From: Leptospiraceae bacterium
GTDB taxonomy: Bacteria > Spirochaetota > Leptospiria > Turneriellales > Turneriellaceae
Assembly (NCBI GenBank): GCA_016788945.1
Contig: JAEUSA010000450.1
Span: forward strand, 1 to 28,066
Length of the DNA: 28,066 nt
Direction of reading: 5' to 3'
Part shown: positions 17,927 through 27,300 of the stretch, one piece after another
How the letters are laid out: every line of letters starts with the position of its first letter
Numbering within the stretch: the first letter of the stretch is position 1
The notes under the pieces: generated by a model
Database searches by the model: none
Seen by the model: the letters and a program-made list of their open reading frames with translations, nothing else
Told to the model about the DNA's origin: nothing
Made by a program: the position numbers and the translations under genes

Positions 17927-18583
17927 ATGGAAGCGTCAGGCAAGAAATCCCTCAAAGAGGCCATGGCTACCAGCGAAACCATCCGCATGTTCAAATGGGA
18001 CTGGATGGAGCGCCTGTCGCACGTTCACCCGGCGACGCCATTTGTTATCTACATTCCGGTAGTTTCCGTAGCGATGTATTTTGCTTTTATGCAACCTCAT
18101 CTTCAGGTGCAATGGATTCTCGCGCATTTTGCGCTCGGGATGTTCATCTGGACACTGATTGAATACCTCATGCACCGCTTTTTCTTTCATATCCCGCAGA
18201 CAAATAAAGTCTTCGAGATGATCTATTTTTACTCGCATGGCATACACCACGATGCACCGAATGATGCAACTCGCTTGGTGATGCCGCCCGGTGCAAGCCT
18301 GCCACTGGCGACGTTATTTTATTTTGGCTTCAAAGCATGGGGCGGAGAATACTATTTGCCCCAATTTTCCGGTTTTGTCACGGCATACATGGTATATGAT
18401 TTCATCCACTTTGCGACGCACTTTTTCAACTGGAAATCTGCTTGGTTTCGCAAGATCAAAGAAAACCATATGCGGCATCATTTTCTCACCAATAAATACA
18501 ATTTTGGCCTGAGTTCACCGCTGTGGGATTATGTCTTCTTTACCATTTTCCGCGGCAAGCAGAGCCTACCGCAAGAAAAATAG
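17927..18583 (+). CDS. Fatty acid hydroxylase / sterol desaturase family membrane protein
   Basis: A 218-residue integral membrane di-iron oxygenase-family protein. Histidine clusters are HRFFFH (83-88), HGIHH (104-108), HFATH (161-165) and HMRHH (181-185), the pattern of fatty acid 2-hydroxylase/sterol desaturase proteins, with about four membrane helices between them. It would hydroxylate or desaturate a lipid using O2, a non-heme diiron centre and an electron donor not encoded here. Start choice: ATG 17927 gives the 218-residue form; ATG 17966 is preceded by AAAGAGG, though only two bases away. A TTGACG/AATACT pair at 17893/17915 would start a transcript at about 17927, so the shorter form or a leaderless start is possible. 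Substrate unknown. Confidence 0.8.
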   Translation: MEASGKKSLKEAMATSETIRMFKWDWMERLSHVHPATPFVIYIPVVSVAMYFAFMQPHLQVQWILAHFALGMFIWTLIEYLMHRFFFHIPQTNKVFEMIYFYSHGIHHDAPNDATRLVMPPGASLPLATLFYFGFKAWGGEYYLPQFSGFVTAYMVYDFIHFATHFFNWKSAWFRKIKENHMRHHFLTNKYNFGLSSPLWDYVFFTIFRGKQSLPQEK

Positions 18584-18588
18584 CAAAT

Positions 18589-18609
18589 ACCGGTTCACCA
18601 CCGGTTTTT
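18589..18609 (+). terminator. Short rho-independent terminator
   Basis: ACCGGT (18589-18594) and ACCGGT (18600-18605) form a 6-bp stem with a 5-base loop, followed by four more Ts (18606-18609), six bases after the stop of the hydroxylase-like gene. Confidence 0.65.
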
Positions 18610-18644
18610 GCGTGTCTTTCTGCGCATAAAAACAGCAAAATAAA

Positions 18645-18650
18645 TTGACA
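18645..18650 (+). promoter_or_regulatory. Consensus -35 element upstream of the OmpL47-like gene
   Basis: A perfect TTGACA. No good -10 hexamer is present at the usual 16-18 base spacing. TGTGA-CTGAAC-TCGCG (18654-18669), a weaker CRP-like match (7 of 10), immediately follows it, so the promoter could be regulator-controlled. The start of transcription is not resolved. Confidence 0.35.
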
Positions 18651-18684
18651 TTCTGTGACTGAACTCGCGTCTCGCAGTTAAGTA

Positions 18685-18735
18685 CCAAGCTGCGGGGGTC
18701 GATAACCTAAGGGAGAAAAACCCCAGAGCTTTTGG
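18685..18735 (+). promoter_or_regulatory. Structured 5' leader hairpin of the OmpL47-like gene
   Basis: Three nested helices can form: CCAA with TTGG (18685-18688/18732-18735), AGCT with AGCT (18688-18691/18727-18730; the two share one A and leave a bulge), and GGGGT with ACCCC (18695-18699/18720-18724), over a loop that may hold CCT/AGG. It sits just upstream of the Shine-Dalgarno at 18751-18756. A role in thermal or translational control is inference only. Confidence 0.4.
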
Positions 18736-18761
18736 ATTTGTAAATATAAAGAGAGGAACCT

Positions 18762-19970
18762 ATGCTACTGAATATGACACGCTCCATCAAGATAGCGCTC
18801 GTGGTCATGATTGCATCAGCTTCATGGCTGATTGCGCAAGATCTGAACCAACCCGGCCTTGATTCTGCAGACAAAGCTGCGCAAGACGCAGAAAAAAAAG
18901 TCGACGAGGCTGAAAAAGCCAGCGAAGGCAAAATTGACCAGCCGGCTGCACCCGCAGACCGCGCGGCACAACCTGCTGCACAACCGGCAGCACAACCGGC
19001 AACAGCAGACAATCAGGTCGGCAACCTGTATAACGACGGTAAGAACACCTATGCAACATCGCAGGCAAAGTTCGAACTGACTGCCACAGACAACATTTCT
19101 AACCTTGACTTCATCGAATACAAAGTCGATGACGTTCAACAGTTCAGCGTGTATGGCCACCCTTTCTCTATCGAAAAAGAAGGTCCTCACAAAATTATGT
19201 ACCGCTCGGTCGACCGCGTTGGTAACCGCGAAGAAGACAACATCTTCAACGTAATTATCGATAATACCGGCCCGTACATGAACTTTGCTCTCAATAAGGC
19301 TCCTATCATCATCGACGGTAAGCGCTATCTCGCACCGGGTACAAAGCTCGAAATCCGCGCGACAGACAACTACAGCGGTGTAAAAAGCGTGGAGTACTCA
19401 ACGAATGGTTCAGATTGGCAGCCGTACAAAGACGGCATTGTGCTCGATAAACCGGGTGCAGCACAGCTCAAATACCGCGCTGTAGATAACCTCGGCAACA
19501 AATCTGAAAACCTCAGCGGCTTTTCGACAACGACTCCTGGTCAAGGTGCAAGCCCCGAAGACCTCGCCGTCATCAACTCTCTCTATGTTGAAAATACACC
19601 ACCAGTGGTTATGATTACTCCAGCTCAGCGCTGGATCACCGTCGACGGCAAGAAGTACGCTCGCCGCGATAACAGCTACATGGTAGAAGCACAAGACGCA
19701 GAATCAGGTGTAGCTAATATCTTCGTCAAAATCGACAATGCTGCAGAATGGCAAATTTACAGCGGCAAACTCGTATTCCAAACTGAAGGCCCGCACAGCA
19801 TCGAAGCGAAAGCAGTAGATAAAGTAGGCAACGAATCTCAACCAGTGAAGATTGAATTCACGGTCGATGATAATCCTCCGAAATCTACAATTCGCCCGGT
19901 CGGTGGCACAACAGCTCCCGCGGCTCCGGCTGGCGGCGCCGCCCCGGCTGACGGAACGGCACCGAAATAA
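18762..19970 (+). CDS. OmpL47-like surface protein with three Ig-like repeats
   Basis: A 402-residue secreted protein. The signal peptide (residues 1-26, ending SWLIAQ) is followed by a charged low-complexity stretch (27-85, with AAQPAAQPAAQPA), then three repeats of the type found in leptospiral OmpL47 (about 96-172, 185-260 and 293-370). Each carries A-x-D-x3-G/N and ends with the hallmark SVDRVGN, AVDNLGN or AVDKVGN. The C-terminal tail (about 377-402) is Pro/Ala/Gly-rich. Such repeats form beta-sandwiches on surface-exposed proteins that can bind host or matrix ligands. Start ATG 18762 has an excellent Shine-Dalgarno (GAGAGG, 5 bases away). Codon use looks highly biased, consistent with strong expression. 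The gene is closed by a strong terminator that overlaps the next gene. Confidence 0.78.
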   Translation: MLLNMTRSIKIALVVMIASASWLIAQDLNQPGLDSADKAAQDAEKKVDEAEKASEGKIDQPAAPADRAAQPAAQPAAQPATADNQVGNLYNDGKNTYATSQAKFELTATDNISNLDFIEYKVDDVQQFSVYGHPFSIEKEGPHKIMYRSVDRVGNREEDNIFNVIIDNTGPYMNFALNKAPIIIDGKRYLAPGTKLEIRATDNYSGVKSVEYSTNGSDWQPYKDGIVLDKPGAAQLKYRAVDNLGNKSENLSGFSTTTPGQGASPEDLAVINSLYVENTPPVVMITPAQRWITVDGKKYARRDNSYMVEAQDAESGVANIFVKIDNAAEWQIYSGKLVFQTEGPHSIEAKAVDKVGNESQPVKIEFTVDDNPPKSTIRPVGGTTAPAAPAGGAAPADGTAPK

Positions 19971-19978
19971 GGTACCGT

Positions 19979-20617
19979 TTGGGAAACCACAAAGGCCCCG
20001 CTTTCGCGGGGCTTTTTTTTGCCCTCAGTTTCGCATTGCCGGCCGCGCCGCGGCTTTCACGCTCGCAGCAAGAATACTTTCGTCGATTTATCGAAGTGTT
20101 CACCCCCGCAGTGCTGAAAAGGCACGGTGTGCACGGCGGTAATTACCGCTGGGATGCCAAGAATCGGGACTGCGCGGGGTTGGTACGTTATGTGTTCTGG
20201 GAGGCCATGCAGAAACATGACGAGCGGTTTCGGGCGCATTACCGGGAGCTCCATGCACTCGCAATAGCTGAACCGCCGGGAAATTTTGCCGCCGTGCAGG
20301 GGGCGTGGATTGAGAGCAACCTCACTGCGCCGCAACTGATCACACGATCGCGTCCTCTGGGGAGGGCGTTGCCACACAAGGCGCTTAAGACCGGAGATCT
20401 GCTCTATTTCCGTTCGGATGAGCTCAAAATTCGTCACGTTATGCTGGTCTTGCGCGCCGGGGCCACACCCTATCTGATCTACCATACGGGAGACCAACGT
20501 GACGAGTTGCGTATTCGCACACTATCAGACATGCTTTCTCTCGACGAAAACCACTGGCATCCAGATACACAAAATCCTGTTTTTCAGGGATACTTTCGTC
20601 CGGAATTTCTCGACTAG
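19979..20617 (+). CDS. DUF1175 family exported protein (NlpC/P60-like fold)
   Basis: A 212-residue protein matching the DUF1175 (E. coli YfaT) layout: FRRFIEVF (35-42), DCAGLVRYVFWEAMQKHD (64-81; Cys65 nucleophile candidate), a later KTGDLLYFRSDE, RHVMLVLRAG (His), YHTGDQ and NPVFQGYF. The Cys/His arrangement suggests an NlpC/P60-like fold, which would place it among peptidoglycan-active or transpeptidase-like proteins, but the reaction is unknown. The N-terminus from TTG 19979 gives a reasonable signal peptide (AFAGLFFALSFALPA). That TTG lies just before a strong terminator, so the stem and T-run are coding. A start at TTG 20036 would remove the signal peptide. There is no alpha-2-macroglobulin neighbour, the usual partner of this family. 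Confidence 0.75.
   Translation: MGNHKGPAFAGLFFALSFALPAAPRLSRSQQEYFRRFIEVFTPAVLKRHGVHGGNYRWDAKNRDCAGLVRYVFWEAMQKHDERFRAHYRELHALAIAEPPGNFAAVQGAWIESNLTAPQLITRSRPLGRALPHKALKTGDLLYFRSDELKIRHVMLVLRAGATPYLIYHTGDQRDELRIRTLSDMLSLDENHWHPDTQNPVFQGYFRPEFLD
19991..20020 (+). terminator. Strong rho-independent terminator overlapping the DUF1175 start
   Basis: GCCCCGC (19995-20001) pairs perfectly with GCGGGGC (20006-20012) over a 4-base loop (TTTC), extended by A-T pairs (19991-19993 with 20014-20016) and followed by eight Ts (20013-20020). It terminates the OmpL47-like transcript but lies inside the first 14 codons of the next reading frame. Confidence 0.9.
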
Positions 20618-20676
20618 TAATCATGGGTGCGGGCGCGTTTTGTGGGCTCTTGAGACTTGCGAACGGTTCAGCTGTT

Positions 20677-20689
20677 AATGATTGTCATT
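20677..20689. promoter_or_regulatory. Fur-like box upstream of a lipoprotein gene
   Basis: AATGAT-T-GTCATT is a 6-1-6 inverted repeat with one mismatch, close to the Fur core AATGAT-A-ATCATT. It overlaps a possible -10 (GTTAAT, 20674-20679) that follows a TTGAGA at 20650 with an 18-base spacer, and lies 25 bases upstream of the ATG at 20715. Metal regulation is an inference. Confidence 0.35.
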
Positions 20690-20714
20690 GTGTCTCAATG
20701 CGCCATTTGAGAGC

Positions 20715-21263
20715 ATGAAGTCAGTTGTCAGTCTCTGCCTTGTTGTCGCGCTGGGTATGCATTGCGGCAAGAAGAAGTTAGAGACGCCTGAGCAGGCGCT
20801 TGCCGCAGCGCAAGAAGCCTATCTCAAACGCGACGCCAAGGCCTTTGTCGCCGTATTATCCAAAGAAACGCTGAGCGAAATCGAAGACAAGGTTGAGCAG
20901 ATGCGCCAGATGTTCGGTTCGACCCCCGAAAACCCACAGGCGGCGCAGGCGTTTGAGCATATGGCAAAGCAGATGGGCCTACCTGTATCAAAACTCAAAG
21001 AACTGACGATTGAAGACTTTATTGGTTATATGATGAAGAGCGAGGGGGCGACGGGAAGCGAAACGACCCTGTTTCCGAAAGAAATGTTACCCCCGGCAAA
21101 GGTCGTCAGACGCCTTGAGAAAGGCAATAAGGCGACCCTCTATTTCGCCGAAGATGAAAAACTGTCTTTTATCAAGACCGATGCAGGCTGGCGGGTGCAT
21201 TTAGACGCCGATAGCGTGACGGCGAAGACGTTACCCGGTCAGAACAAAGAAGAACAGGAATAA
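20715..21263 (+). CDS. Lipoprotein of unknown function
   Basis: A 182-residue predicted lipoprotein: short signal peptide with lipobox ALGMHC (Cys17), then a helical, charged, soluble domain (TPEQALAAAQEAYLKRDAKA at about 23-42, VEQMRQMFG), and a C-terminal part with alternating strands (NKATLYFAEDEKLSFIKTDAGW). The layout, a helix-rich start with a β-strand end and a GW motif, recalls DUF4878/NTF2-like proteins, but I do not assign it. ATG 20715 follows GAGAG. The longer frame (from 20682) adds 11 residues that do not improve the signal peptide. A Fur-like box sits upstream. Export is likely; role unknown. Confidence 0.75.
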   Translation: MKSVVSLCLVVALGMHCGKKKLETPEQALAAAQEAYLKRDAKAFVAVLSKETLSEIEDKVEQMRQMFGSTPENPQAAQAFEHMAKQMGLPVSKLKELTIEDFIGYMMKSEGATGSETTLFPKEMLPPAKVVRRLEKGNKATLYFAEDEKLSFIKTDAGWRVHLDADSVTAKTLPGQNKEEQE

Positions 21264-21273
21264 TTAACGGCCT

Positions 21274-21310
21274 GTTACCTGTTCCCGGGTGTAACGCGGG
21301 AATAGGTAGC
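21274..21310. terminator. Stem-loop between convergent genes (possible bidirectional terminator)
   Basis: TACCTGTTCCCG (21276-21287) pairs with CGGGAATAGGTA (21297-21308) with one G-U pair, extended by two more pairs, over a 9-base loop. It lies between the lipoprotein gene and the end of hslV. No strong T-run follows on the plus strand; the minus-strand side is followed by TTAATTATT. Confidence 0.5.
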
Positions 21311-21321
21311 GTGCTAATATC

Positions 21322-21852
21322 TCAAAGGGTTTCCATTGTCAGCGATGTATTTGTGTACACGCAGATATCGGCGGCGATTTTCATCGCATGGCGACATATT
21401 TCAGCCGCAGGTAAGTCAGTGTGCGCGACCAGCGCCCGGGCCGCTGATAATGCATAATTGCCGCCAGATCCGATGGCGATTACACCCTCTTCTGGTTCAA
21501 TGACATCACCGTTTCCGGTTAGTAGAAATATTTTTTCTTTATCGGCAGCAATCAGCATGGCTTCTAACCGGCGCAGCATTTTGTCCGTTCGCCAGTCTTT
21601 GGCCAACTCAACCGCTGCGCGTGTCAGATTGCCACCATAGGACTGCAGCTTCTCTTCGAGTTTTTCGAGCAGAGTAAAGGCGTCGGCCGTGGCACCGGCA
21701 AAACCCGCGAGTATTTTACCGTTGTAGAGTTTTCGCACCTTTACGGCATTGCCTTTGAGTATGGTCTGCCCGGCGCTGACTTGGCCGTCACCCGCCATAG
21801 CGGTAGTCTCGCCGCGTTTGACGCACAATATCGTCGTAGCGTGTATTGCCAT
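21322..21852 (-). CDS. hslV: HslV, ATP-dependent protease proteolytic subunit
   Basis: A 176-residue N-terminal-threonine protease of the proteasome-like HslUV complex. It aligns with E. coli Hsl[21 protein letters not shown] (from Thr6), [55 protein letters not shown] and DICVYTN. The nucleophile should be Thr6, exposed after removal of a five-residue leader (MAIHA), instead of only Met as in E. coli. It degrades proteins unfolded by the HslU ATPase, but hslU is not next to it: the downstream neighbour is convergent and the upstream one is a DUF2804 protein, five bases away. The gene is the last of the gltB-gltD-DUF2804-hslV cluster. Confidence 0.93.
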   Translation of the reverse strand: MAIHATTILCVKRGETTAMAGDGQVSAGQTILKGNAVKVRKLYNGKILAGFAGATADAFTLLEKLEEKLQSYGGNLTRAAVELAKDWRTDKMLRRLEAMLIAADKEKIFLLTGNGDVIEPEEGVIAIGSGGNYALSAARALVAHTDLPAAEICRHAMKIAADICVYTNTSLTMETL

Positions 21853-21857
21853 GGCGA

Positions 21858-22871
21858 TTACCAGACTGCGAGGTGGTCTTCGGTTACGCCGAAGCCGGTA
21901 AATTTTTCGGAGACGTCGCCGATTTTGATCTGTCCGTCAAAGGTTCCGTACGGTTGCACAAACCGGCTTTTGAGAAATCCTGCATTGAGGTCTTCGTGGC
22001 GTGCGCCAAACGGGCGAAAGCGCGCTTCGAAAGCGTTGTCACGCGTGAGAATACGCCAGATCGATTTTTCAGCGGGACGAATGTAATGGAAGTGCGCGCT
22101 GCCAAGTGAATGCGGTTCGCCCCCCAACCACAGCGCATTTTCGATACCTTCGTTGAATTTGTCGACGAGGTTGACGGCAAGCTGCTTGCCCGATTCTGTT
22201 TTGCCCACCATCGATAACCAGTTCCATTCGGTGCGGCGGGGCGGATAACCCTTCGTGTAATCGAGTATGCCCGATTCGCCGGAAAATTTCTGCCGGCGGC
22301 CATCACCGATGAATTCACCTTCACAGGCAAGTGCCATCTCTTTATACGTAAAATTAAATGGTCGGCCTTCTACCGGGGCAATCGTGCTGAGGCCATTGCC
22401 TTTGAGCCAGAACGTTGCAGTCAGGTCATATTGCCCGCGTATATTGACGACGATCTTATCGGCAGCAGGTAAAATTTCATAGCGGCCCAGCCGCCAAGTG
22501 TCAGACAGAGTGGCGTCGAAATCACGCCCGAAACCCATCGGTTGCGTGATCTTGTCCTCAATAAAATATTTCTCGGCCGGAATATATACATAGCTGAATG
22601 CGGTAGAGAGAAAACCCGCATCGACAATCGCCATGCCGGCGTAGAAATCGCGGCTGAAGATACCAAGGTAGATCCAAGCTTTGCGCTCGGTACGGCGGCG
22701 TGGTAACAGCTTGCTGTTAAAATCCCATTCGCGTGTGGTCGTGTCGGCTATCGGGCCTGAGTAGAGCCCGAAAATATTGCCCTCGCCAGGTCGCGGGAGA
22801 GTGGGGCGCGGCGCCCTGAACTCGCCGGCGAGCGTGAGTGGTGATTTTACGGTGCTGTTGTCCGCTGCCAT
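21858..22871 (-). CDS. DUF2804 family protein
   Basis: A 337-residue protein with no signal peptide or membrane helix. It matches the DUF2804 layout: [20 protein letters not shown] (from residue 49), a central [29 protein letters not shown], and a C-terminal part with [19 protein letters not shown] and a final VTEDHLAVW. The family is β-rich, and no catalytic residues are established. It may act on lipids or carbohydrates, but I cannot assign a reaction. Its ATG directly abuts the gltD stop codon (TAG then ATG), so its translation is coupled to gltD, and hslV starts five bases after its stop. Why it sits in a glutamate synthase operon is not clear. Confidence 0.7.
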   Translation of the reverse strand: MAADNSTVKSPLTLAGEFRAPRPTLPRPGEGNIFGLYSGPIADTTTREWDFNSKLLPRRRTERKAWIYLGIFSRDFYAGMAIVDAGFLSTAFSYVYIPAEKYFIEDKITQPMGFGRDFDATLSDTWRLGRYEILPAADKIVVNIRGQYDLTATFWLKGNGLSTIAPVEGRPFNFTYKEMALACEGEFIGDGRRQKFSGESGILDYTKGYPPRRTEWNWLSMVGKTESGKQLAVNLVDKFNEGIENALWLGGEPHSLGSAHFHYIRPAEKSIWRILTRDNAFEARFRPFGARHEDLNAGFLKSRFVQPYGTFDGQIKIGDVSEKFTGFGVTEDHLAVW

Positions 22872-24311
22872 CTACTTAGCCTGTAGTAAATACGCGTTCA
22901 CGGCGTTGGCACACTTGCGACCTTCGGCAATCGCCCAAACGATCAGGCTCTGGCCACGGCGCATGTCGCCGGCGGCAAAAACCTTGTCGAGAGAGGTGTG
23001 GTGCGCGCCGGCATGATCGCCAAAGTCGGCTTTGACGTTGCCGCGCGAATCGAGTTGCAGACCGGCTTTTTCGAATTGTTCGATCATACCGCTCTTTACC
23101 GGGCCTAAAAATCCCATCGCCAGCAACACAAGATCGGCCTGGATTTCGAAATCTGAGCCTTCGATGTCTACGAACTTACCTTCTTTCATTTCGACGCGGC
23201 GGCATGAAAGGGATTTCACGTTGCCTTTACCATCGTCGTTGAAACGCAGTGTATTAATCGACCACAGACGCTCGGCGCCTTCTTCGTGGCTTGAAGATGT
23301 CCTGAGCTTCATCGGCCAGTACGGCCAAGGCGTTGAAGCGGCGCGGTCTTTCGGCGGCATCGGGAACAGTTCGAGCTGTGTCACCTTCACCGCGCCGTGA
23401 CGGTTTGAAGTACCGACGCAGTCAGAACCTGTGTCGCCACCACCGATGACGACAACGTGTTTGCCCTGCGCTGAAATCGGATTCTGCACCGGAATACCCG
23501 CATTGCGCCGGTTGTTCTGCGGCAAGAATTCCATGGCGAAATGTACGCCCTTGAGCTCGCGACCCGGAATCGGTAAATCGCGCGGAGCTTCGGCGCCCCC
23601 AGCAAGCACGACGGCATCGTAGTCTTTCAGGAGTTGATCCGCCGTAATGTCTTTACCGATGGTAACGCCGGTTTTGATTGTGAGGCCCTCGGCGACCATC
23701 TGTTCGGCCCGACGGTCGATTTGCCATTTTTCGAATTTGAAATCGGGAATGCCAAAACGAATCAAACCACCGATCTTTTCATTTTTTTCGAACAGCGTCA
23801 CACTGTGGCCCATGCGGGTCAGCTGCTGCGATGCTGCCATGCCGGCGGGGCCCGAGCCCACAACAGCAACCTTCTTGCCGGTCTTGTGTCGTGGCGGTTG
23901 CGGCTTTACCCAGTTATTCTTGTAACCCGTGTCGATAATGAATCGCTCAATTCCCTTGATCGCCACCGGCGGCTCGTTTATGCCGAGCGTGCAGGCACCT
24001 TCACACGGCGCCGGGCATAGGCGGCCGGTGAACTCCGGGAAGTTGTTTGTCGATTGCAGGTTTTCGAGCGCGTCTTCATAACGGCCGCGATAGACCAGAT
24101 CATTGAACTCGGGTATGTAGTTATCGACCGGGCAGCCCGTATCGCCGTGGCAAAACGGAATACCGCAGTCCATGCAGCGTGCACCCTGAGTTTTCGCCGT
24201 TTCGGTTTCGAACGTATGCTCGAATTCTTTATAGTGTTTTACGCGGTCTTGAACCGCGTCGGATACCTGCGTCGCGCGCTGGTATTCTTTAAAGCCGGTC
24301 GGTTTACCCAT
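22872..24311 (-). CDS. gltD: Glutamate synthase small subunit
   Basis: A 479-residue flavoprotein that delivers NADPH electrons to GltB for the glutamine + 2-oxoglutarate reaction. Two N-terminal cysteine groups for 4Fe-4S clusters (CMDCGIPFC with Cys46, 49, 54, then Cys60; Cys99, 103, 107), the FAD-binding [13 protein letters not shown] (148-160), the NADPH-binding [20 protein letters not shown], and C-terminal [12 protein letters not shown] are present. Start ATG 24311 gives [12 protein letters not shown], the usual family start; an upstream in-frame start at 24341 lies in gltB. It overlaps the gltB stop (TAA, 24304-24306) by 8 bases, and is preceded by AAGGGTG. Translation is coupled to gltB. 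The DUF2804 gene follows with no gap. Confidence 0.95.
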   Translation of the reverse strand: MGKPTGFKEYQRATQVSDAVQDRVKHYKEFEHTFETETAKTQGARCMDCGIPFCHGDTGCPVDNYIPEFNDLVYRGRYEDALENLQSTNNFPEFTGRLCPAPCEGACTLGINEPPVAIKGIERFIIDTGYKNNWVKPQPPRHKTGKKVAVVGSGPAGMAASQQLTRMGHSVTLFEKNEKIGGLIRFGIPDFKFEKWQIDRRAEQMVAEGLTIKTGVTIGKDITADQLLKDYDAVVLAGGAEAPRDLPIPGRELKGVHFAMEFLPQNNRRNAGIPVQNPISAQGKHVVVIGGGDTGSDCVGTSNRHGAVKVTQLELFPMPPKDRAASTPWPYWPMKLRTSSSHEEGAERLWSINTLRFNDDGKGNVKSLSCRRVEMKEGKFVDIEGSDFEIQADLVLLAMGFLGPVKSGMIEQFEKAGLQLDSRGNVKADFGDHAGAHHTSLDKVFAAGDMRRGQSLIVWAIAEGRKCANAVNAYLLQAK

Positions 24312-27300
24312 TCTTTGCACCCTTAGGAACGCCGGAGGCATCCACTTTTAGTTTCGATTCATCGACCATTTCGTTTTCTTTTTGCGCCTCGTCTTCCAGC
24401 GCAGCCAGAGCCTTCTTGTATTCGCCGGGAATAATCTTGCGGAAATTTTTCAGCTCGTTCTTCCAGTCGGCGAGTATTTCGGTCGCGCGCTTTGAGCCCG
24501 TATACTCTTTGTGGCGCGTAATCATGTGCAGCAGTTCATCCGCATCGCGCTCGTCGGTCACCGCTTCGATGTCGACCAGCTCCATGTTGACGAATTTTGC
24601 GTGCACGTTCTGCGGATCCCAAACGTAGGCGATGCCGCCCGACATACCAGCGGCGAAGTTGCGGCCGATGCTACCGAGTACCACGACGCGGCCACCGGTC
24701 ATGTATTCGCAACCGTGATCACCGGTACCTTCGATAACGGCATGCACTCCCGAGTTACGTACGGCAAAACGTTCGCCCGCACGGCCTTCAAAGTACGCTT
24801 CACCCGAGGTTGCACCATAAAGGCAGGTGTTGCCGATGATGATGTTTTCCGTCGCCGTGTACGCGGTTTTTTCGGGTAGGCGCACAATGAGTTTACCACC
24901 GGAGAGTCCTTTGCCGCAATAGTCGTTTGCCTGGCCTGAGAGTTTGAGCGTGACTCCCTTGGCGAGAAAGCACCCGAAGCTCTGGCCTGCATTGCCCTTC
25001 ATGAGAATCTGTATCGTGTCGTGTGCAAGACCTTCATCGCCATAACGTTTGGCGACTTCACCCGAGAGCATAGCACCGACGGTACGGTCGACATTGGTAA
25101 CCGGCAGCTGAATCTGCACAGGTTCTTGTTTGTCGAGCGCCGGTTTGGCCATCTCGATGATGCGGTTGTCGATCTGTTTATCGATCTCATGGTTCTGCGC
25201 CTTCGTGCGGTACAGGTCGGTCTTATAGACCGGTTTCTGCATCGTGAGAAGTTTCGACAGGTCGAGACCGCGCGCTTTCCAGTGGTCTTTGGGGCGTGTC
25301 GGAATAATTTTTTCCGTGCGACCGACCATTTCGGTGAATTTACGGAAACCGAGTTTTGCCATGTATTCGCGCACTTCTTCGGCGATGTAGAACATGAAGT
25401 TTACTACATGCTCCGGTTTGCCGTTGAACTTTTTGCGCAATTCCGGGTCTTGTGTCGCCACACCCACGGGGCAGGTATTAAGATGGCATTTGCGCATCAT
25501 GATACAACCGAGGGTCACGAGCGGCGCGGTCGCAAAACCAAATTCTTCGGCACCCAAGAGAGCGGCGATCACGACGTCGCGGCCGGTCTTCATCTGCCCG
25601 TCGGCCTGAACGTAGACGCGGTCTCTGAGGCCGTTGACTACCAGTACCTGGTGCGTTTCGGCGAGGCCGAGTTCCCACGGCGTGCCGGCATACTGAATCG
25701 AGCTGATCGGTGAAGCTCCCGTGCCGCCGTCATGGCCGCTGATCAGAATGTGATCCGCATGGGCCTTGGCGACACCGGCGGCGACTGTGCCCACACCACT
25801 TTCAGATACGAGTTTCACTGAAATGCGCGCGCGCGGATTGATATTTTTCAAATCAAAGATCAACTGTTTGAGATCTTCAATCGAATAAATGTCATGGTGC
25901 GGCGGTGGTGAGATCAGTGTCACGCCGGGGGTGGAGTGACGGACCTTGCCGATGATTTTATCGACTTTGAAGCCGGGCAGCTGGCCGCCTTCACCGGGTT
26001 TTGCACCCTGCGCCATTTTGATCTGGAGTTCGTCGGCATTGATCAGGTAGTTTGCTGTCACACCGAAGCGACCCGAGGCGACCTGCTTGATTGCCGAGCG
26101 CAGGCTGTCGCCGTTCGGCAGTGTCACAAATCGTTCGGCGCTTTCGCCGCCTTCGCCGGTGTTACTCTTGCCGCCAATGCGGTTCATCGCAATCGCGAGA
26201 TTGGTGTGCGCTTCCCACGAAATCGAGCCGAAGCTCATCGCGCCGGTCGCGAATCGTTTGACGATGTCTTTTGCCGGTTCGACCTCTTCGATCGGAATCG
26301 GATTCGCCGCATAGTCGAGCTCGAATAGCGAACGCAGGGTCACGCGGCGTTTTGACTGGTCGTCGATCGCGGCGGTGTATTCTTTGAATGTTTTGTAATC
26401 CGAATTTCGTGTACTGATCTGCAGTTTCGCAATCGTGGTCGGATTCCACAAGTGCGCTTCGCCATCAACGCGGTAGTGGTACAGACCACCCGAGGGCAGA
26501 ATTCCTTCGCGCAGTTCGCCAAACGCCTCTTCGTGGCGGCGGCGCGCTTCTTCTTCGAGCATTTCGAGGCTCACGCCTTCGACGCGGCTCGGCGTACCCG
26601 TGAAGTACTGTTCGACCACTTCGGTGTCGAGGCCGACCGCTTCAAAGATCTGCGCTCCGCAGTAAGACTGCAGCGTCGAAATGCCCATCTTGCTGAAGAT
26701 TTTATAGAGACCTTTGCCGATCGCCTTGCGGTAATTTTTCTCTATGTAAGCCTCTTCTTTCAGTTCGGGCATGAAGCCGATTTTATACAGGTCATGCAAT
26801 GTTTCGTACGCAAGGTATGGATTGATCGCGTTGGCGCCGTAACCCAACAGCAGCGCGAAATGGTGCACCTCACGTGCCTCACCGCTCTCAAGCACGATGC
26901 CCGTGCGCGTTCTGAGACCAGCGCGAATGAGCGCATGGTGAACGGCGGCTACGCCCAATAGACTGGGAATCGGTGCGACATCTTTGTTTACTCCGCGGTC
27001 GGTCAGAATCACAATGTTGAATCCGAGACGAACCGCTTCGCAAGCGCCGGCACAGATGCGCTCTAACTGCTTGCGCATGTCGTTCTTTTTTGTCGGGTCA
27101 AAATGTAGCGAAAAAGTTTTGGCCGTGAATTGCCCTTCAGCAATTTCTTTTAACTGCTGCAGCTGGCTGTTCTCCAGAATCGGATGCGGTAATTCGATGC
27201 GGTGCGCATGCTCCGGAGTTTCGTCGAGCAGGTTCTGTTCGGGGCCGATATACGTCGTGAGTTCCATCACGAGTTCTTCGCGAATCGCGTCGACCGGCGG

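Noticed and set aside
17766..18062. A plus-strand frame from 17766 into the hydroxylase-like gene
   Set aside because: It overlaps that gene in another frame, and its product has no domain or coherent composition.
25021..25713. A 230-codon plus-strand frame inside gltB
   Set aside because: It lies opposite the conserved synthase domain of gltB and has no recognisable domain; it is a shadow.
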